Below are positions 1 through 7,806 of a DNA stretch of 61,437 nucleotides, piece by piece; the stretch's first letter is position 1, and each line of letters starts with the position of its first letter. Location: NCBI GenBank assembly GCA_004554075.1, contig SFOB01000026.1:1-61437 (forward strand), read 5' to 3'. Below the pieces are notes generated by a model that worked only from the letters and a program-made list of their open reading frames with translations, was not told the origin of the DNA and searched no databases. The DNA comes from Treponema sp. (lineage in GTDB: Bacteria > Spirochaetota > Spirochaetia > Treponematales > Treponemataceae). A program made the translations under genes and the position numbers.

Positions 1-504
1 GGTAAGGGATTCGCAGTCGTTGCAGACGAAATCCGTAAGCTTTCTGAAACTTCTACAGATCAGTCTAAGACAATCGGTTCTGAGCTTCAGAAAATCCAGC
101 AGACAATTCAGGAAGTTGTTGATGTTTCTTCGGACACAAATACTGCCTTTACTGCAATTGAACAGAGTATCCGGGAAACAAGCCAGATTGTTGAGCAGAT
201 TAAGGGTGCAATGGAAGAGCAGCAGATTGGTTCAAAGCAGATTATTGAAGCTCTGCAGTCTATGAATAACTCTACTTCTGAAGTTCATGCTGCATCAGAT
301 GAAATGTCAGAAGGAAACAAACATATCACCAAAGAAATAGCAAGACTTCAGCAGTCAACCGACTCAATGAAAGACAGCATTGAAGAAATGCAGGTTGGTA
401 TTGAGCGTATGAACGCTACGGCTGCTGCCCTTTCTGTAATTTCTGGAACTGTTGGTGAAAATATCCGCCAGATTGGTTCAGAAATCGATTTGTTCAAGGT
501 ATAA
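1..504 (+). CDS. Methyl-accepting chemotaxis protein, C-terminal part (5' end outside window)
   Basis: The reading frame is open from base 1 to a TAA at 502-504 and gives 167 residues. It begins inside the signalling hairpin tip: GKGFAVVADEIRKLSE near residues 1-16 is the highly conserved MCP tip that contacts CheA and CheW. A long heptad-rich helix follows, rich in E, Q, S and A and typical of the methylation/coiled-coil bundle. No CheR/CheB tethering pentapeptide is visible at the C-terminus, which ends in DLFKV. The sensor, membrane segments and HAMP domain lie upstream of the window, so the ligand cannot be inferred. The family assignment is secure; the receptor class is not. Confidence 0.95.
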   Translation, partial: GKGFAVVADEIRKLSETSTDQSKTIGSELQKIQQTIQEVVDVSSDTNTAFTAIEQSIRETSQIVEQIKGAMEEQQIGSKQIIEALQSMNNSTSEVHAASDEMSEGNKHITKEIARLQQSTDSMKDSIEEMQVGIERMNATAAALSVISGTVGENIRQIGSEIDLFKV

Positions 505-513
505 CAAAGTGTC

Positions 514-566
514 ATTCCCGGGCGGATCCTGAGCGGAGTCGAAGGATGCCCGGGAATCTTTTTTTA
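514..566. terminator. Hairpin with U-tract after the chemotaxis receptor; dispersed-repeat-like
   Basis: The arms ATTCCCGGGC (514-523) and GCCCGGGAAT (548-557) are perfect complements, and an inner ATCCT/AGGAT pair extends the stem. The right arm is followed by CTTTTTTT. This reads as a rho-independent terminator for the receptor gene. The loop text (GAGCGGAGTCGAAGG) looks like the portable intergenic repeats seen elsewhere in the window rather than a unique sequence. Confidence 0.75.
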
Positions 567-668
567 ACAAAGAATTCTCTTGCATTACATTCAAAATCCT
601 TATATACTGATTTAGAATGACAAAAAGTACTAAAAATGTCATTCATTTTTTTTCTGGAGTAAAAAATT

Positions 669-2597
669 ATGATTTTCGACGATGACTACACAATCCCTAA
701 AATGGTCCGCAATTCTGCAACAGAATTTGCAGAAATTACAGGTCAGATGAAGCGTGTTAAGAATGGTCAGTTTGAACCAGTTCTTTACCGCGAGCTTTAT
801 CAGTATGGTCTTGATTTTGGCGCAGCACTCCTTAGTCTTGGAATTCAGCGAGGAGAACCTATTGGTCTTATTTCTGATAACCGTGCAGAATGGCTTTATG
901 TAGATTTGGGAATTATGAATATTGGTGCAGTTGATGTACCTCGTGGCTGTGATGCTACTCCTAACGATCTTGAAAAAATCCTTTCTATTACAGAAGCAAA
1001 ATATTGTGTTGTAGAAAATAATTCACAGGTTAAAAAAATTATAGATCTTAAAGACAAGCTTCCTGAGCTTAAAACAATTATTTCTATTGAAAGCGATGTA
1101 AAGCAGGAAAACCTTGATGCCGCAAAGGCTGCCGGTGTAGAAGTTCTTTTCTACGAAGAGCTTATGAAAATCGGCCAGAAATGGCGTATTGAAAATAAGG
1201 GAAAGGTAGAAGAAGAACTGGAAAAGGGTAAGGGTGATGACCTTGCAACAATCATCTTTACATCTGGTACTACAGGTACTCCAAAGGGTGTAATGCTTAC
1301 TCACCACAACTTCCTTGCCCAGCTCGACGAAATTCCAGAGCGTATCTTCCTCAATCCAGGTGACAAGGCTTTGAGCGTTCTTCCTGTATGGCATGTTTTT
1401 GAACGCGAAGTTGAATATGTAATTATGATTCAGGGTGCAACCCTCTGTTATTCTAAGCCGGTTGGATCAATCCTCCTTGCAGATTTTAAGACACTTAATC
1501 CACATCTGCTTCCTGCTGTTCCTCGTGTATTTGAGGCTGTTTACGACGGTGTTACAAAGAAAATGCGCAAAACAGGTGGAATTGTACTTGGAATGTTCAA
1601 CTTCTTTGTTCGTGTTGCAAAAATCCTTAAGGCAATGTCTCGCCGCATGTTCAACAAAAATGCCTGCTACACCCGCTACTATCCTGTATTCTGGTGGATT
1701 GTCTGCCTTATTCCATGGTGTCTTTTGTGGCCTCTTTATGGTCTTGGAAATCTGATTATCTTCAGAAAAATCAAGGCTATGCTGGGAACAAACTTCCGTG
1801 CCGGTGTTGCTGGTGGTGGTGCCTTCCCTAAGGTAATTGATGAATTCTTCTGGGCAATTGGAGTTCAGGTTGTAGAAGGCTATGGTCTTACTGAAACTGC
1901 TCCAATCGTTGCCGTTCGCCCTATGGCAGATCCAATCTTCAGAACAATCGGTTCTCCTATTCGTGGTGTAGAAGCCCGCATCGTAGATCCTCAGGACGGC
2001 TTTGTTCTTGGCCGCTGTAAAGAAGGTGTTCTTCAGATTAAGGGACCTACAGTTATGAAGGGCTACTACAAGCGCCCTGATTTAACTGCAAAGGTTATTA
2101 ATGAAGACGGCTGGCTTGATACAGGTGACCTTGCAATCATGACTATTCATAACGAGCTTTGTATTAAGGGTCGTATTAAGGATACAATCGTTCTTCGTGG
2201 TGGTGAAAACCTTGAGCCTCTTCCAATCGAAACAAAGCTTGCAGAATCTCATTATATTAAACAGGCTGTTGTTGTTGGTCAGGATCAGCGCTATCTTGCA
2301 GCCCTTATTCTTGTTGATGAAGAAGAAATCAAGGGTTATGCCCAGTACAACGGTATTCAGTATGATACATACGAAAATCTGCTTGAATCTGAAGTAATTC
2401 AGAAGCTTTACGAAAACGAAATTGCAAACCTTATTTCTGCAAAGAACGGTTTTAAGATGTTCGAACGCATTGCTAAGTTCAGCCTGATTACAAAGCCATT
2501 CGAGGTTGGCGTTGAGCTTTCTGCAAAGCAGGAAATCATGCGCTTCCGAATCAACGACCTTTACAAAGATAAGATTGAAGCGATGTTCACTGAGTAA
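669..2597 (+). CDS. Long-chain fatty acid--CoA ligase (AMP-binding)
   Basis: A 642-residue ANL-superfamily enzyme predicted to activate a fatty acid to acyl-AMP and then acyl-CoA at the inner face of the membrane. The ATP-binding loop TIIFTSGTTGTPKG lies near residue 195, the A5 motif GYGLTETAP near 410, and the GWLDTGDLA hinge region near 475. A hydrophobic stretch around residues 340-370 (WWIVCLIPWCLLWPLYGLG) fits the membrane-associated long-chain acyl-CoA synthetases of the FadD15 type common in spirochetes. TGGAG at 655-659 precedes the ATG by a suitable gap. It meets the EAL gene tail to tail with no bases between the two stop codons. Substrate chain length is not determined by the sequence. 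It is separate from the polyene ligase at 14.9 kb. Confidence 0.93.
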   Translation: MIFDDDYTIPKMVRNSATEFAEITGQMKRVKNGQFEPVLYRELYQYGLDFGAALLSLGIQRGEPIGLISDNRAEWLYVDLGIMNIGAVDVPRGCDATPNDLEKILSITEAKYCVVENNSQVKKIIDLKDKLPELKTIISIESDVKQENLDAAKAAGVEVLFYEELMKIGQKWRIENKGKVEEELEKGKGDDLATIIFTSGTTGTPKGVMLTHHNFLAQLDEIPERIFLNPGDKALSVLPVWHVFEREVEYVIMIQGATLCYSKPVGSILLADFKTLNPHLLPAVPRVFEAVYDGVTKKMRKTGGIVLGMFNFFVRVAKILKAMSRRMFNKNACYTRYYPVFWWIVCLIPWCLLWPLYGLGNLIIFRKIKAMLGTNFRAGVAGGGAFPKVIDEFFWAIGVQVVEGYGLTETAPIVAVRPMADPIFRTIGSPIRGVEARIVDPQDGFVLGRCKEGVLQIKGPTVMKGYYKRPDLTAKVINEDGWLDTGDLAIMTIHNELCIKGRIKDTIVLRGGENLEPLPIETKLAESHYIKQAVVVGQDQRYLAALILVDEEEIKGYAQYNGIQYDTYENLLESEVIQKLYENEIANLISAKNGFKMFERIAKFSLITKPFEVGVELSAKQEIMRFRINDLYKDKIEAMFTE

Positions 2598-4595
2598 TTA
2601 ATTATGTTCCTCAAGGAACTTAAGATAATCAGCAGCTGGAAGAGGTTTTGAAAAGTAGAACCCTTGAATATAGGTTACGCCCATCTTTTCAAGATAATCC
2701 AGCTGCTCTTTTGTTTCTACGCCTTCTACAACAATTTTCTTTCCTAGATTCAAAATCATTGTAATCATATTATCCAGAATGATTTTTGCGTTTGCCTGCA
2801 CCGGATTATTCTTGTCAAAGCAGGGCCATAAAAGACTTTTGTCAATTTTTATTAATTCGTAATCTACCTTTGCCATTTGTGAAAGGTTAGAGTAGCCGGT
2901 TCCAAAATCATCCATAGAGAAGGTACAGCCTATTTTCTTAAGTTCATCCATGTTTTTCTTAAGCATAAAGCTTGAAGTAATAGCAATTGATTCTGTAATT
3001 TCCAGATTTACGATATTTGGATTTAAGTCGTATTTTCTAAGCAGCTGGGTCATCTGTTCCGGCAGTGCCGCATCTACTGACTGAAGCCCCGACAGGTTTA
3101 CTTCCATGTGGTTGATACCTTTGCTGCTTAAATCATGTGTAGCAACAAAATCAAAAACCTGATTAAAAATTCTGTCAGAAAGCCTCATAATAAGGCCGTG
3201 CTTTTCTGCAAGTGGAATAAACTCTTCAGGGCTTATGTAGCCGTAGGTTTTGTTGTCTTTAAGGCGGACCAGGGCTTCAAAATTAGTGAACTTTTTAGTC
3301 TGCAGCTCGTAAATCGGCTGATAGTACATTTCTATTCCGTCGTTATCTATGGCTTCGCGAACAAGCTTTACAATCTTATTATGTCGTTTTCGATTTTTTA
3401 CCAGCTCCGGATTTGCCTGTCTTATAAAGCCTAAATCTTTTGAGTAAAAATGCCAGTCATTAATAAGGCTTATAAATTCATGAATGGAGATTTGTGTATT
3501 CAAATCATCCGGGTAAACAATGAAGTCGCAGTGAGAAGAAAGATAGAAGCTGTTTTCTCCTACAAACCAGGACTGCTCCAGTCTTTCCTTAAGTCTCTTG
3601 ATTATCAAATCGACATAAAAATTATGTTCAAGACGTTTATTATTTGGCACAATCAGGGTGATGGAATTTGGAGCCACATGAAAAACCGGATATGTAAAGG
3701 ATTTTAAAACAAATTCGCTTACCTTTGAAACGAGAGTTGTGGCAATGCTTTCACCAAACTGTTCTTCAATAGATCCATAATCTTCTATATCGATATTAAG
3801 AATAAAGAAGACTTTTTTGTGGTTGATATAGTCTTGTAAGATGAGGCGGAGGGCAGTTAAATTCATTGCCTCTGTATCATGGTCAATATAGTTGCCCGGG
3901 GTTTCAAGGCCCATGTACATAAGGAAGCACATTGAGGCTATACCAATGCTGGAAATTGTTGTTTTTGACTGCAGGATTTGAATTATTACGATAACAATCC
4001 AGACTGCAAGGTTCCAGTAAATATATCGTCTTTTTCCACGGAAAAAGGAATCCGGATTTTTCTTGTAGAAGATCCGGCTTTCAATCAGGGTCATTGAGGC
4101 ATAGAAGAGAGAAATAATGTTGTTTATAAGGTTTATTACATCGTAAGCAAATAATCCCTGCTGCTCATTTTTTGTCAGGAAATTTACGCTTATAATTGAT
4201 AATACACCAAAGGCATAAATACTGAATATTTTAATTCCGTCTATTACTTTAATGTGCTGTTGTCTACCCTGAAGAAAGGATATATACAAATACTGGCACA
4301 AGGAAAAGTTCAGATAAGCATAAAGTCGTATCTGGCTGGCAAGTCTCATACCCCAGTTTCTTGGCAGGTGAAGTTTAGAAACAAGAATAACAGAAGTGTC
4401 GGCAATAATAAAAACAAGTGAAAAAATTAAAATGCCTATAAAGGTTCTGGTAGAAAGAATTGGAAGTCGTCTTCGATGAAAATACATGAATTCCAGCACA
4501 AGCATAAATGCAAGTGCTACCAGCTGCAGCTGAATAGGTTTTATAAAATTTAATAAATCCGTCATCTCTCCAGCAAGAATTCCGAATATATTCAT
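2598..4595 (-). CDS. Membrane-anchored EAL-domain cyclic-di-GMP phosphodiesterase
   Basis: A 665-residue protein. The first ~220 residues hold about seven hydrophobic segments. A degenerate GGDEF-like domain follows (FILNIDIEDYGSIEEQFG, no GGDEF signature), then a full EAL domain in the last ~260 residues. Catalytic elements are intact: FEALVRL, the Asn in MEVNLSG, the Glu in NLEITES, DDFGTGYS, the Lys in LIKIDKSLL, VVEGVET and IQGFYFSKPL. It should therefore hydrolyse c-di-GMP to pGpG, with the GGDEF relic probably regulatory. The start is uncertain: the ATG at 4593-4595 sits only 3 bases downstream of a TATAAT box, so the transcript may begin inside it. Met11 (4565), preceded closely by GGAGAG, is the alternative. 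The stop abuts the stop of the acyl-CoA ligase gene. Confidence 0.93.
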   Translation of the reverse strand: MNIFGILAGEMTDLLNFIKPIQLQLVALAFMLVLEFMYFHRRRLPILSTRTFIGILIFSLVFIIADTSVILVSKLHLPRNWGMRLASQIRLYAYLNFSLCQYLYISFLQGRQQHIKVIDGIKIFSIYAFGVLSIISVNFLTKNEQQGLFAYDVINLINNIISLFYASMTLIESRIFYKKNPDSFFRGKRRYIYWNLAVWIVIVIIQILQSKTTISSIGIASMCFLMYMGLETPGNYIDHDTEAMNLTALRLILQDYINHKKVFFILNIDIEDYGSIEEQFGESIATTLVSKVSEFVLKSFTYPVFHVAPNSITLIVPNNKRLEHNFYVDLIIKRLKERLEQSWFVGENSFYLSSHCDFIVYPDDLNTQISIHEFISLINDWHFYSKDLGFIRQANPELVKNRKRHNKIVKLVREAIDNDGIEMYYQPIYELQTKKFTNFEALVRLKDNKTYGYISPEEFIPLAEKHGLIMRLSDRIFNQVFDFVATHDLSSKGINHMEVNLSGLQSVDAALPEQMTQLLRKYDLNPNIVNLEITESIAITSSFMLKKNMDELKKIGCTFSMDDFGTGYSNLSQMAKVDYELIKIDKSLLWPCFDKNNPVQANAKIILDNMITMILNLGKKIVVEGVETKEQLDYLEKMGVTYIQGFYFSKPLPAADYLKFLEEHN

Positions 4596-4598
4596 ACG

Positions 4599-4626
4599 AT
4601 TATAATATATACGAATTATATTTAAA
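4599..4626 (-). promoter_or_regulatory. Candidate promoter for the EAL gene
   Basis: On the minus strand TATAAT occupies 4604-4599, with TTTAAA about 16 bases upstream. The -10 box ends 3 bases before the annotated ATG, which implies a leaderless message or use of the Met codon at 4565. Confidence 0.5.
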
Positions 4627-4640
4627 AAGCGAGTTTTTTT

Positions 4641-4668
4641 TTGTTATTATCGGACTTGACCCTATAAT
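4641..4668 (+). promoter_or_regulatory. Candidate sigma-70-type promoter for arginase
   Basis: TTGTTA at 4641-4646 and a perfect TATAAT at 4663-4668 are separated by 16 bases. The predicted start leaves a short leader of about 16 bases and no clear Shine-Dalgarno sequence before the ATG at 4691. Confidence 0.55.
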
Positions 4669-4690
4669 CTCTTTTTCTTAGAATTCAATT

Positions 4691-5596
4691 ATGAATATAC
4701 ATCTTTTAGAAATGCCTTTGGACTTTGGCGCTAGCCGTCATGGTTCAGATATGGGGCCATCCGCTATCCGCCTTGCCGGAATTAAAGAAAAACTTGAAAG
4801 CCTTGGTCATAAGACCTTTGAACATACCGATATTTTTAAGGCTTCTTCTCAGGAATATGAAGAGCCTGGAAATCCTAAAGCAAAATATTTAAAGCCGATT
4901 ACTAATGCCTGCACAAAGCTTGCTGGTGAAGTAGAAAAGATTACTGCTGCCGGAGATTTTCCTCTGGTGCTGGGTGGAGACCACTCCATTGTTCTTGGTT
5001 CGCTTGCGGGAGTAGCCGCTACAGCTCAAAAGCAGGGAAAGACAGTGGGAGTTCTTTATGTTGATGCCCATGGAGATTTTAACACTCCGGAAACAACCCC
5101 TAGTGGAAACATTCACGGAGAATGTCTTGCCGCTTCTGCAGGTCTGGGACTGCCTGAGCTCACTAACTTATATTTTGAAGGCCGCAAGGTTGATCCTAAA
5201 AACATCTGTTTTGTAGGGTCGCGAGACCTGGATCCGGGCGAAAAAAAGCTTATGAAAGAAGCCGGCGTTACTGTGTTTACAATGAGCGATATAGACTGCA
5301 TCGGTTTTGCAGGAGTAGTGCGTCAGGTTCTTGCCTTCTTCAAGAATATCGATCAGATTCATGTAAGTTTTGATATGGATGTTCTGGATCCTATGTTTGC
5401 ACCTGGAACCGGTATTCCTCTTCCTGGTGGTATGACAAACCGCGAAGCCCTTCTTCTGATGGAAGAAATTGCTACAACCGGAAAGGTTCGCTCCGCAGAA
5501 ATTGTAGAAGTAAACCCTATCCTTGATGTAAGAAATCAGACAGCAATTCTGGCCGTTAGTCTTGCAGCCCGCCTGCTGGGTGAAAAGTTATACTAG
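4691..5596 (+). CDS. rocF: Arginase (ureohydrolase family)
   Basis: A 301-residue cytoplasmic manganese enzyme predicted to hydrolyse L-arginine to ornithine and urea. The metal-ligand motifs are all present: GGDHS near residue 97, DAHGDFN near 125 and SFDMDVLDP near 228. The stretch TPSGNIHGE after the second motif and EIVEVNPILD near the C-terminus are closer to true arginases of the Bacillus RocF type than to agmatinase or formiminoglutamase, though family members cross-react in such calls. Length is normal. It is monocistronic, behind its own TTGTTA/TATAAT promoter. Together with ArgA at 24.4 kb it bears on arginine and ornithine balance. Confidence 0.88.
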   Translation: MNIHLLEMPLDFGASRHGSDMGPSAIRLAGIKEKLESLGHKTFEHTDIFKASSQEYEEPGNPKAKYLKPITNACTKLAGEVEKITAAGDFPLVLGGDHSIVLGSLAGVAATAQKQGKTVGVLYVDAHGDFNTPETTPSGNIHGECLAASAGLGLPELTNLYFEGRKVDPKNICFVGSRDLDPGEKKLMKEAGVTVFTMSDIDCIGFAGVVRQVLAFFKNIDQIHVSFDMDVLDPMFAPGTGIPLPGGMTNREALLLMEEIATTGKVRSAEIVEVNPILDVRNQTAILAVSLAARLLGEKLY

Positions 5597-5610
5597 CCTA
5601 TGTCATCAGC

Positions 5611-5666
5611 ACCTCGTAATTGATGTCATTGCGAGGTGAGAAGCGACGAAGCAATCCTTTTTTTTC
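5611..5666. repeat. Intergenic palindromic repeat with T-run after arginase
   Basis: The segment carries GTCATTGCGAGG...GACGAAGCAATCC (5625-5657), a dispersed intergenic repeat text seen in many bacterial genomes, followed by a run of T. ATTGC/GCAAT form the outer stem. An overlapping alternative stem pairs ACCTCGTAAT (5611-5620) with ATTGCGAGGT (5628-5637), one mismatch. It probably terminates rocF transcription. Confidence 0.6.
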
Positions 5667-5729
5667 TTGCCGAATTTGGTATTTTGTTATTATCTTTAAA
5701 GTTAACACTAAAGGTAAATGGAGCTAAAA

Positions 5730-7709
5730 ATGGCAAAATACGAATTCCAGACAGAAGTAAATCAGCTTCTCAAACTTATTATTCATTCACTTTATTCAAA
5801 TAAAGACATTTTCCTTCGCGAAATCGTTTCTAACGGTTCTGATGCGCTGGATAAATTAAAGTATCTTACAGTTTCTGATGAGGCTTTCAAAAACATCAAG
5901 TTTGAGCCAAGAATTGACATCACTTTTGATGAAAAAGAAAGCACTCTTACCGTTCAGGATTCTGGTATCGGTATGACAGACGAGGATTTGACTAACAACC
6001 TCGGTACAATTGCCCGCTCAGGAACTAAAGCATTTATGGAGCAGCTTACAGCTGAAGCAAGCAAGGATTCTGCTCTTATTGGTCAGTTTGGTGTAGGTTT
6101 CTACTCTGCCTTCATGGCTGCAAAACAGATTGATGTTTATACCCGTAAGGCCGCAGGCGACGGAAAAATCTGGCATTGGTCTTCTGATGGTACAAACTCT
6201 TATGAAATTGAAGAAGTAGCTGCAGATTCAGCTGCTGCAAAGAAATATGGTTTTGATAAGCCTGAACTCACAGGTTCTGCAATCGAAATGCACCTCAACG
6301 ACGACAGCAAGGAGTTTGCTTCTCGCTGGAAGATTGAAGAGCTTATCAAGAAGTATTCAGACCATATCGCCTTCCCAATCTATCTTCACTATGAACAGAA
6401 AAAATATGATGACAAGGGAAAAGAAACTGGCAGCGAAAGCAAGATTGACCAGGTAAACTCTGCATCTGCTTTGTGGAAGCGTGCAAAGAGCGAGCTTAAG
6501 GAAGAAGATTACAACGAGTTCTACAAGACTTTTGGTCACGACGGACAGGATCCTCTCCATTATGTTCATACACACGCAGAAGGAACTCAGGAATATACAA
6601 CTCTCTTCTTTGTTCCACAGACAGCTCCATTTGATATGTATCAGGCAGATTACAAGAGCGGCTTGAAATTGTACGTAAAGCGCGTATTCATCACAGATGA
6701 TGACCGTGAGCTCCTTCCAAGTTACCTCCGCTTTGTACGTGGTATTATCGATTCTGAGGACCTTCCGCTCAACGTAAGCCGCGAAATCCTTCAGCAGAAC
6801 CGCATCCTCGACAACATCAAATCTTCAAGCGTAAAGAAACTCCTTTCCGAGTTTAAGAAGATGGGCGAGGCTGCAGACAAGGCAAAGAAGATTGCAGAAG
6901 CAGACCGCAAGGATGAAGACAAAAAAGCAATCGAAAAGTGGGAAAAGTTCGTACGCAACTTCAACCGCCCTATGAAGGAAGGTCTTTATAGCGACTACGC
7001 TAATCGCGACGAAATTGCAGAAATCGTTCGCTTTAAGTCTACAGATGCATCTGGTACTGGCGACGGAAACTACACAAGCTTTGCAGATTATGTTCAGCGT
7101 ATGAAGACAGACCAGAAGGCAATCTTCTATATCAGTGGTTCAGATGAAAAGAACCTTCGCGCTAATCCTCTCGTAAAAGCATATACAGACAAGGGCTTTG
7201 AAGTTCTTATTATGGATGATGATATCGATGACATCGTAATTCCAGGCTTCGGCAAATATAAGAACGAGTTCGAGCTTAAGGCTGTAAACCGCTCTGGCAG
7301 CGACGAAGACCTGGGCGGCGACAAAGAAGAAGCTAAAAAGAAGGAAGAAGCCTTCAAGCCTGTAGTTGAAAAGATTAAGAAGGCACTTGGCGACAAGGTA
7401 AAGGAAGTAAAACTTTCTAAGACTTTGAGCGGAGAAAACCCATCTTGTATCGTAGTAGACGAAAACGACCCAAGCTATCAGATGATTCAGATGATGAAAG
7501 CAATGGGCCAGCCAGGACCAGACCTCAAGCCTATTCTCGAAGTAAACGGCGACCATCCGATCCTCGCAAAGATCAAGGAAAGCGATGATGAGGCATTGAT
7601 TGCCGATGTTTCAGAAGTTCTCTTCACTCAGGCATTGATGATTGCCGGCATGGAAGTTAAGGAACCGGCTGAATTTGTCAGAAGTCTCAATAATTTATTA
7701 TCAAAATAA
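5730..7709 (+). CDS. htpG: HSP90-family chaperone HtpG
   Basis: A 659-residue cytosolic ATP-dependent chaperone. N-terminal GHKL ATPase motifs are visible: SNGSDALDKL (with the Mg/ATP Asn-Asp region), DSGIGMT and GQFGVGFYSAFM. The middle domain has SREILQQN, which carries the ATP-contacting Arg, and the C-terminal dimerisation domain is complete. The start chosen is ATG 5730, because GGAG at 5720-5723 stands 6 bases upstream and the protein then begins MAKYEFQTEVNQLL as in other spirochete HtpG. An in-frame ATG at 5718 overlaps that SD and is unlikely. A Lys/Glu-rich linker (GGDKEEAKKKEEAFKP) before the C-terminal domain makes it somewhat longer than the E. coli protein. A strong bidirectional terminator follows. 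Confidence 0.97.
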   Translation: MAKYEFQTEVNQLLKLIIHSLYSNKDIFLREIVSNGSDALDKLKYLTVSDEAFKNIKFEPRIDITFDEKESTLTVQDSGIGMTDEDLTNNLGTIARSGTKAFMEQLTAEASKDSALIGQFGVGFYSAFMAAKQIDVYTRKAAGDGKIWHWSSDGTNSYEIEEVAADSAAAKKYGFDKPELTGSAIEMHLNDDSKEFASRWKIEELIKKYSDHIAFPIYLHYEQKKYDDKGKETGSESKIDQVNSASALWKRAKSELKEEDYNEFYKTFGHDGQDPLHYVHTHAEGTQEYTTLFFVPQTAPFDMYQADYKSGLKLYVKRVFITDDDRELLPSYLRFVRGIIDSEDLPLNVSREILQQNRILDNIKSSSVKKLLSEFKKMGEAADKAKKIAEADRKDEDKKAIEKWEKFVRNFNRPMKEGLYSDYANRDEIAEIVRFKSTDASGTGDGNYTSFADYVQRMKTDQKAIFYISGSDEKNLRANPLVKAYTDKGFEVLIMDDDIDDIVIPGFGKYKNEFELKAVNRSGSDEDLGGDKEEAKKKEEAFKPVVEKIKKALGDKVKEVKLSKTLSGENPSCIVVDENDPSYQMIQMMKAMGQPGPDLKPILEVNGDHPILAKIKESDDEALIADVSEVLFTQALMIAGMEVKEPAEFVRSLNNLLSK

Positions 7710-7716
7710 TACAGTC

Positions 7717-7785
7717 GGCAGGCACAGCCTGCCTCTGAGGCATTTTTTCGATGAACCTAAAACGACCCTGTTCGGGTCGTTTTTT
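7717..7785. terminator. Double hairpin; bidirectional terminator between htpG and the caspase-like gene
   Basis: GGCAGGC/GCCTGCC (7717-7723 and 7727-7733) forms a short tight hairpin. A second hairpin, AAAACGACCC (7759-7768) with GGGTCGTTTT (7774-7783), carries T-runs on both strands. It can therefore end both the htpG message and the convergent minus-strand operon. Confidence 0.85.
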
Positions 7786-7806
7786 AACGGTTCTTCGATT
7801 GTAGCC

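Noticed and set aside
1023..1394. 123-codon minus-strand open frame inside the acyl-CoA ligase gene
   Set aside because: Lies fully antisense to a gene with clear motifs, has no ribosome site and no recognisable domain.
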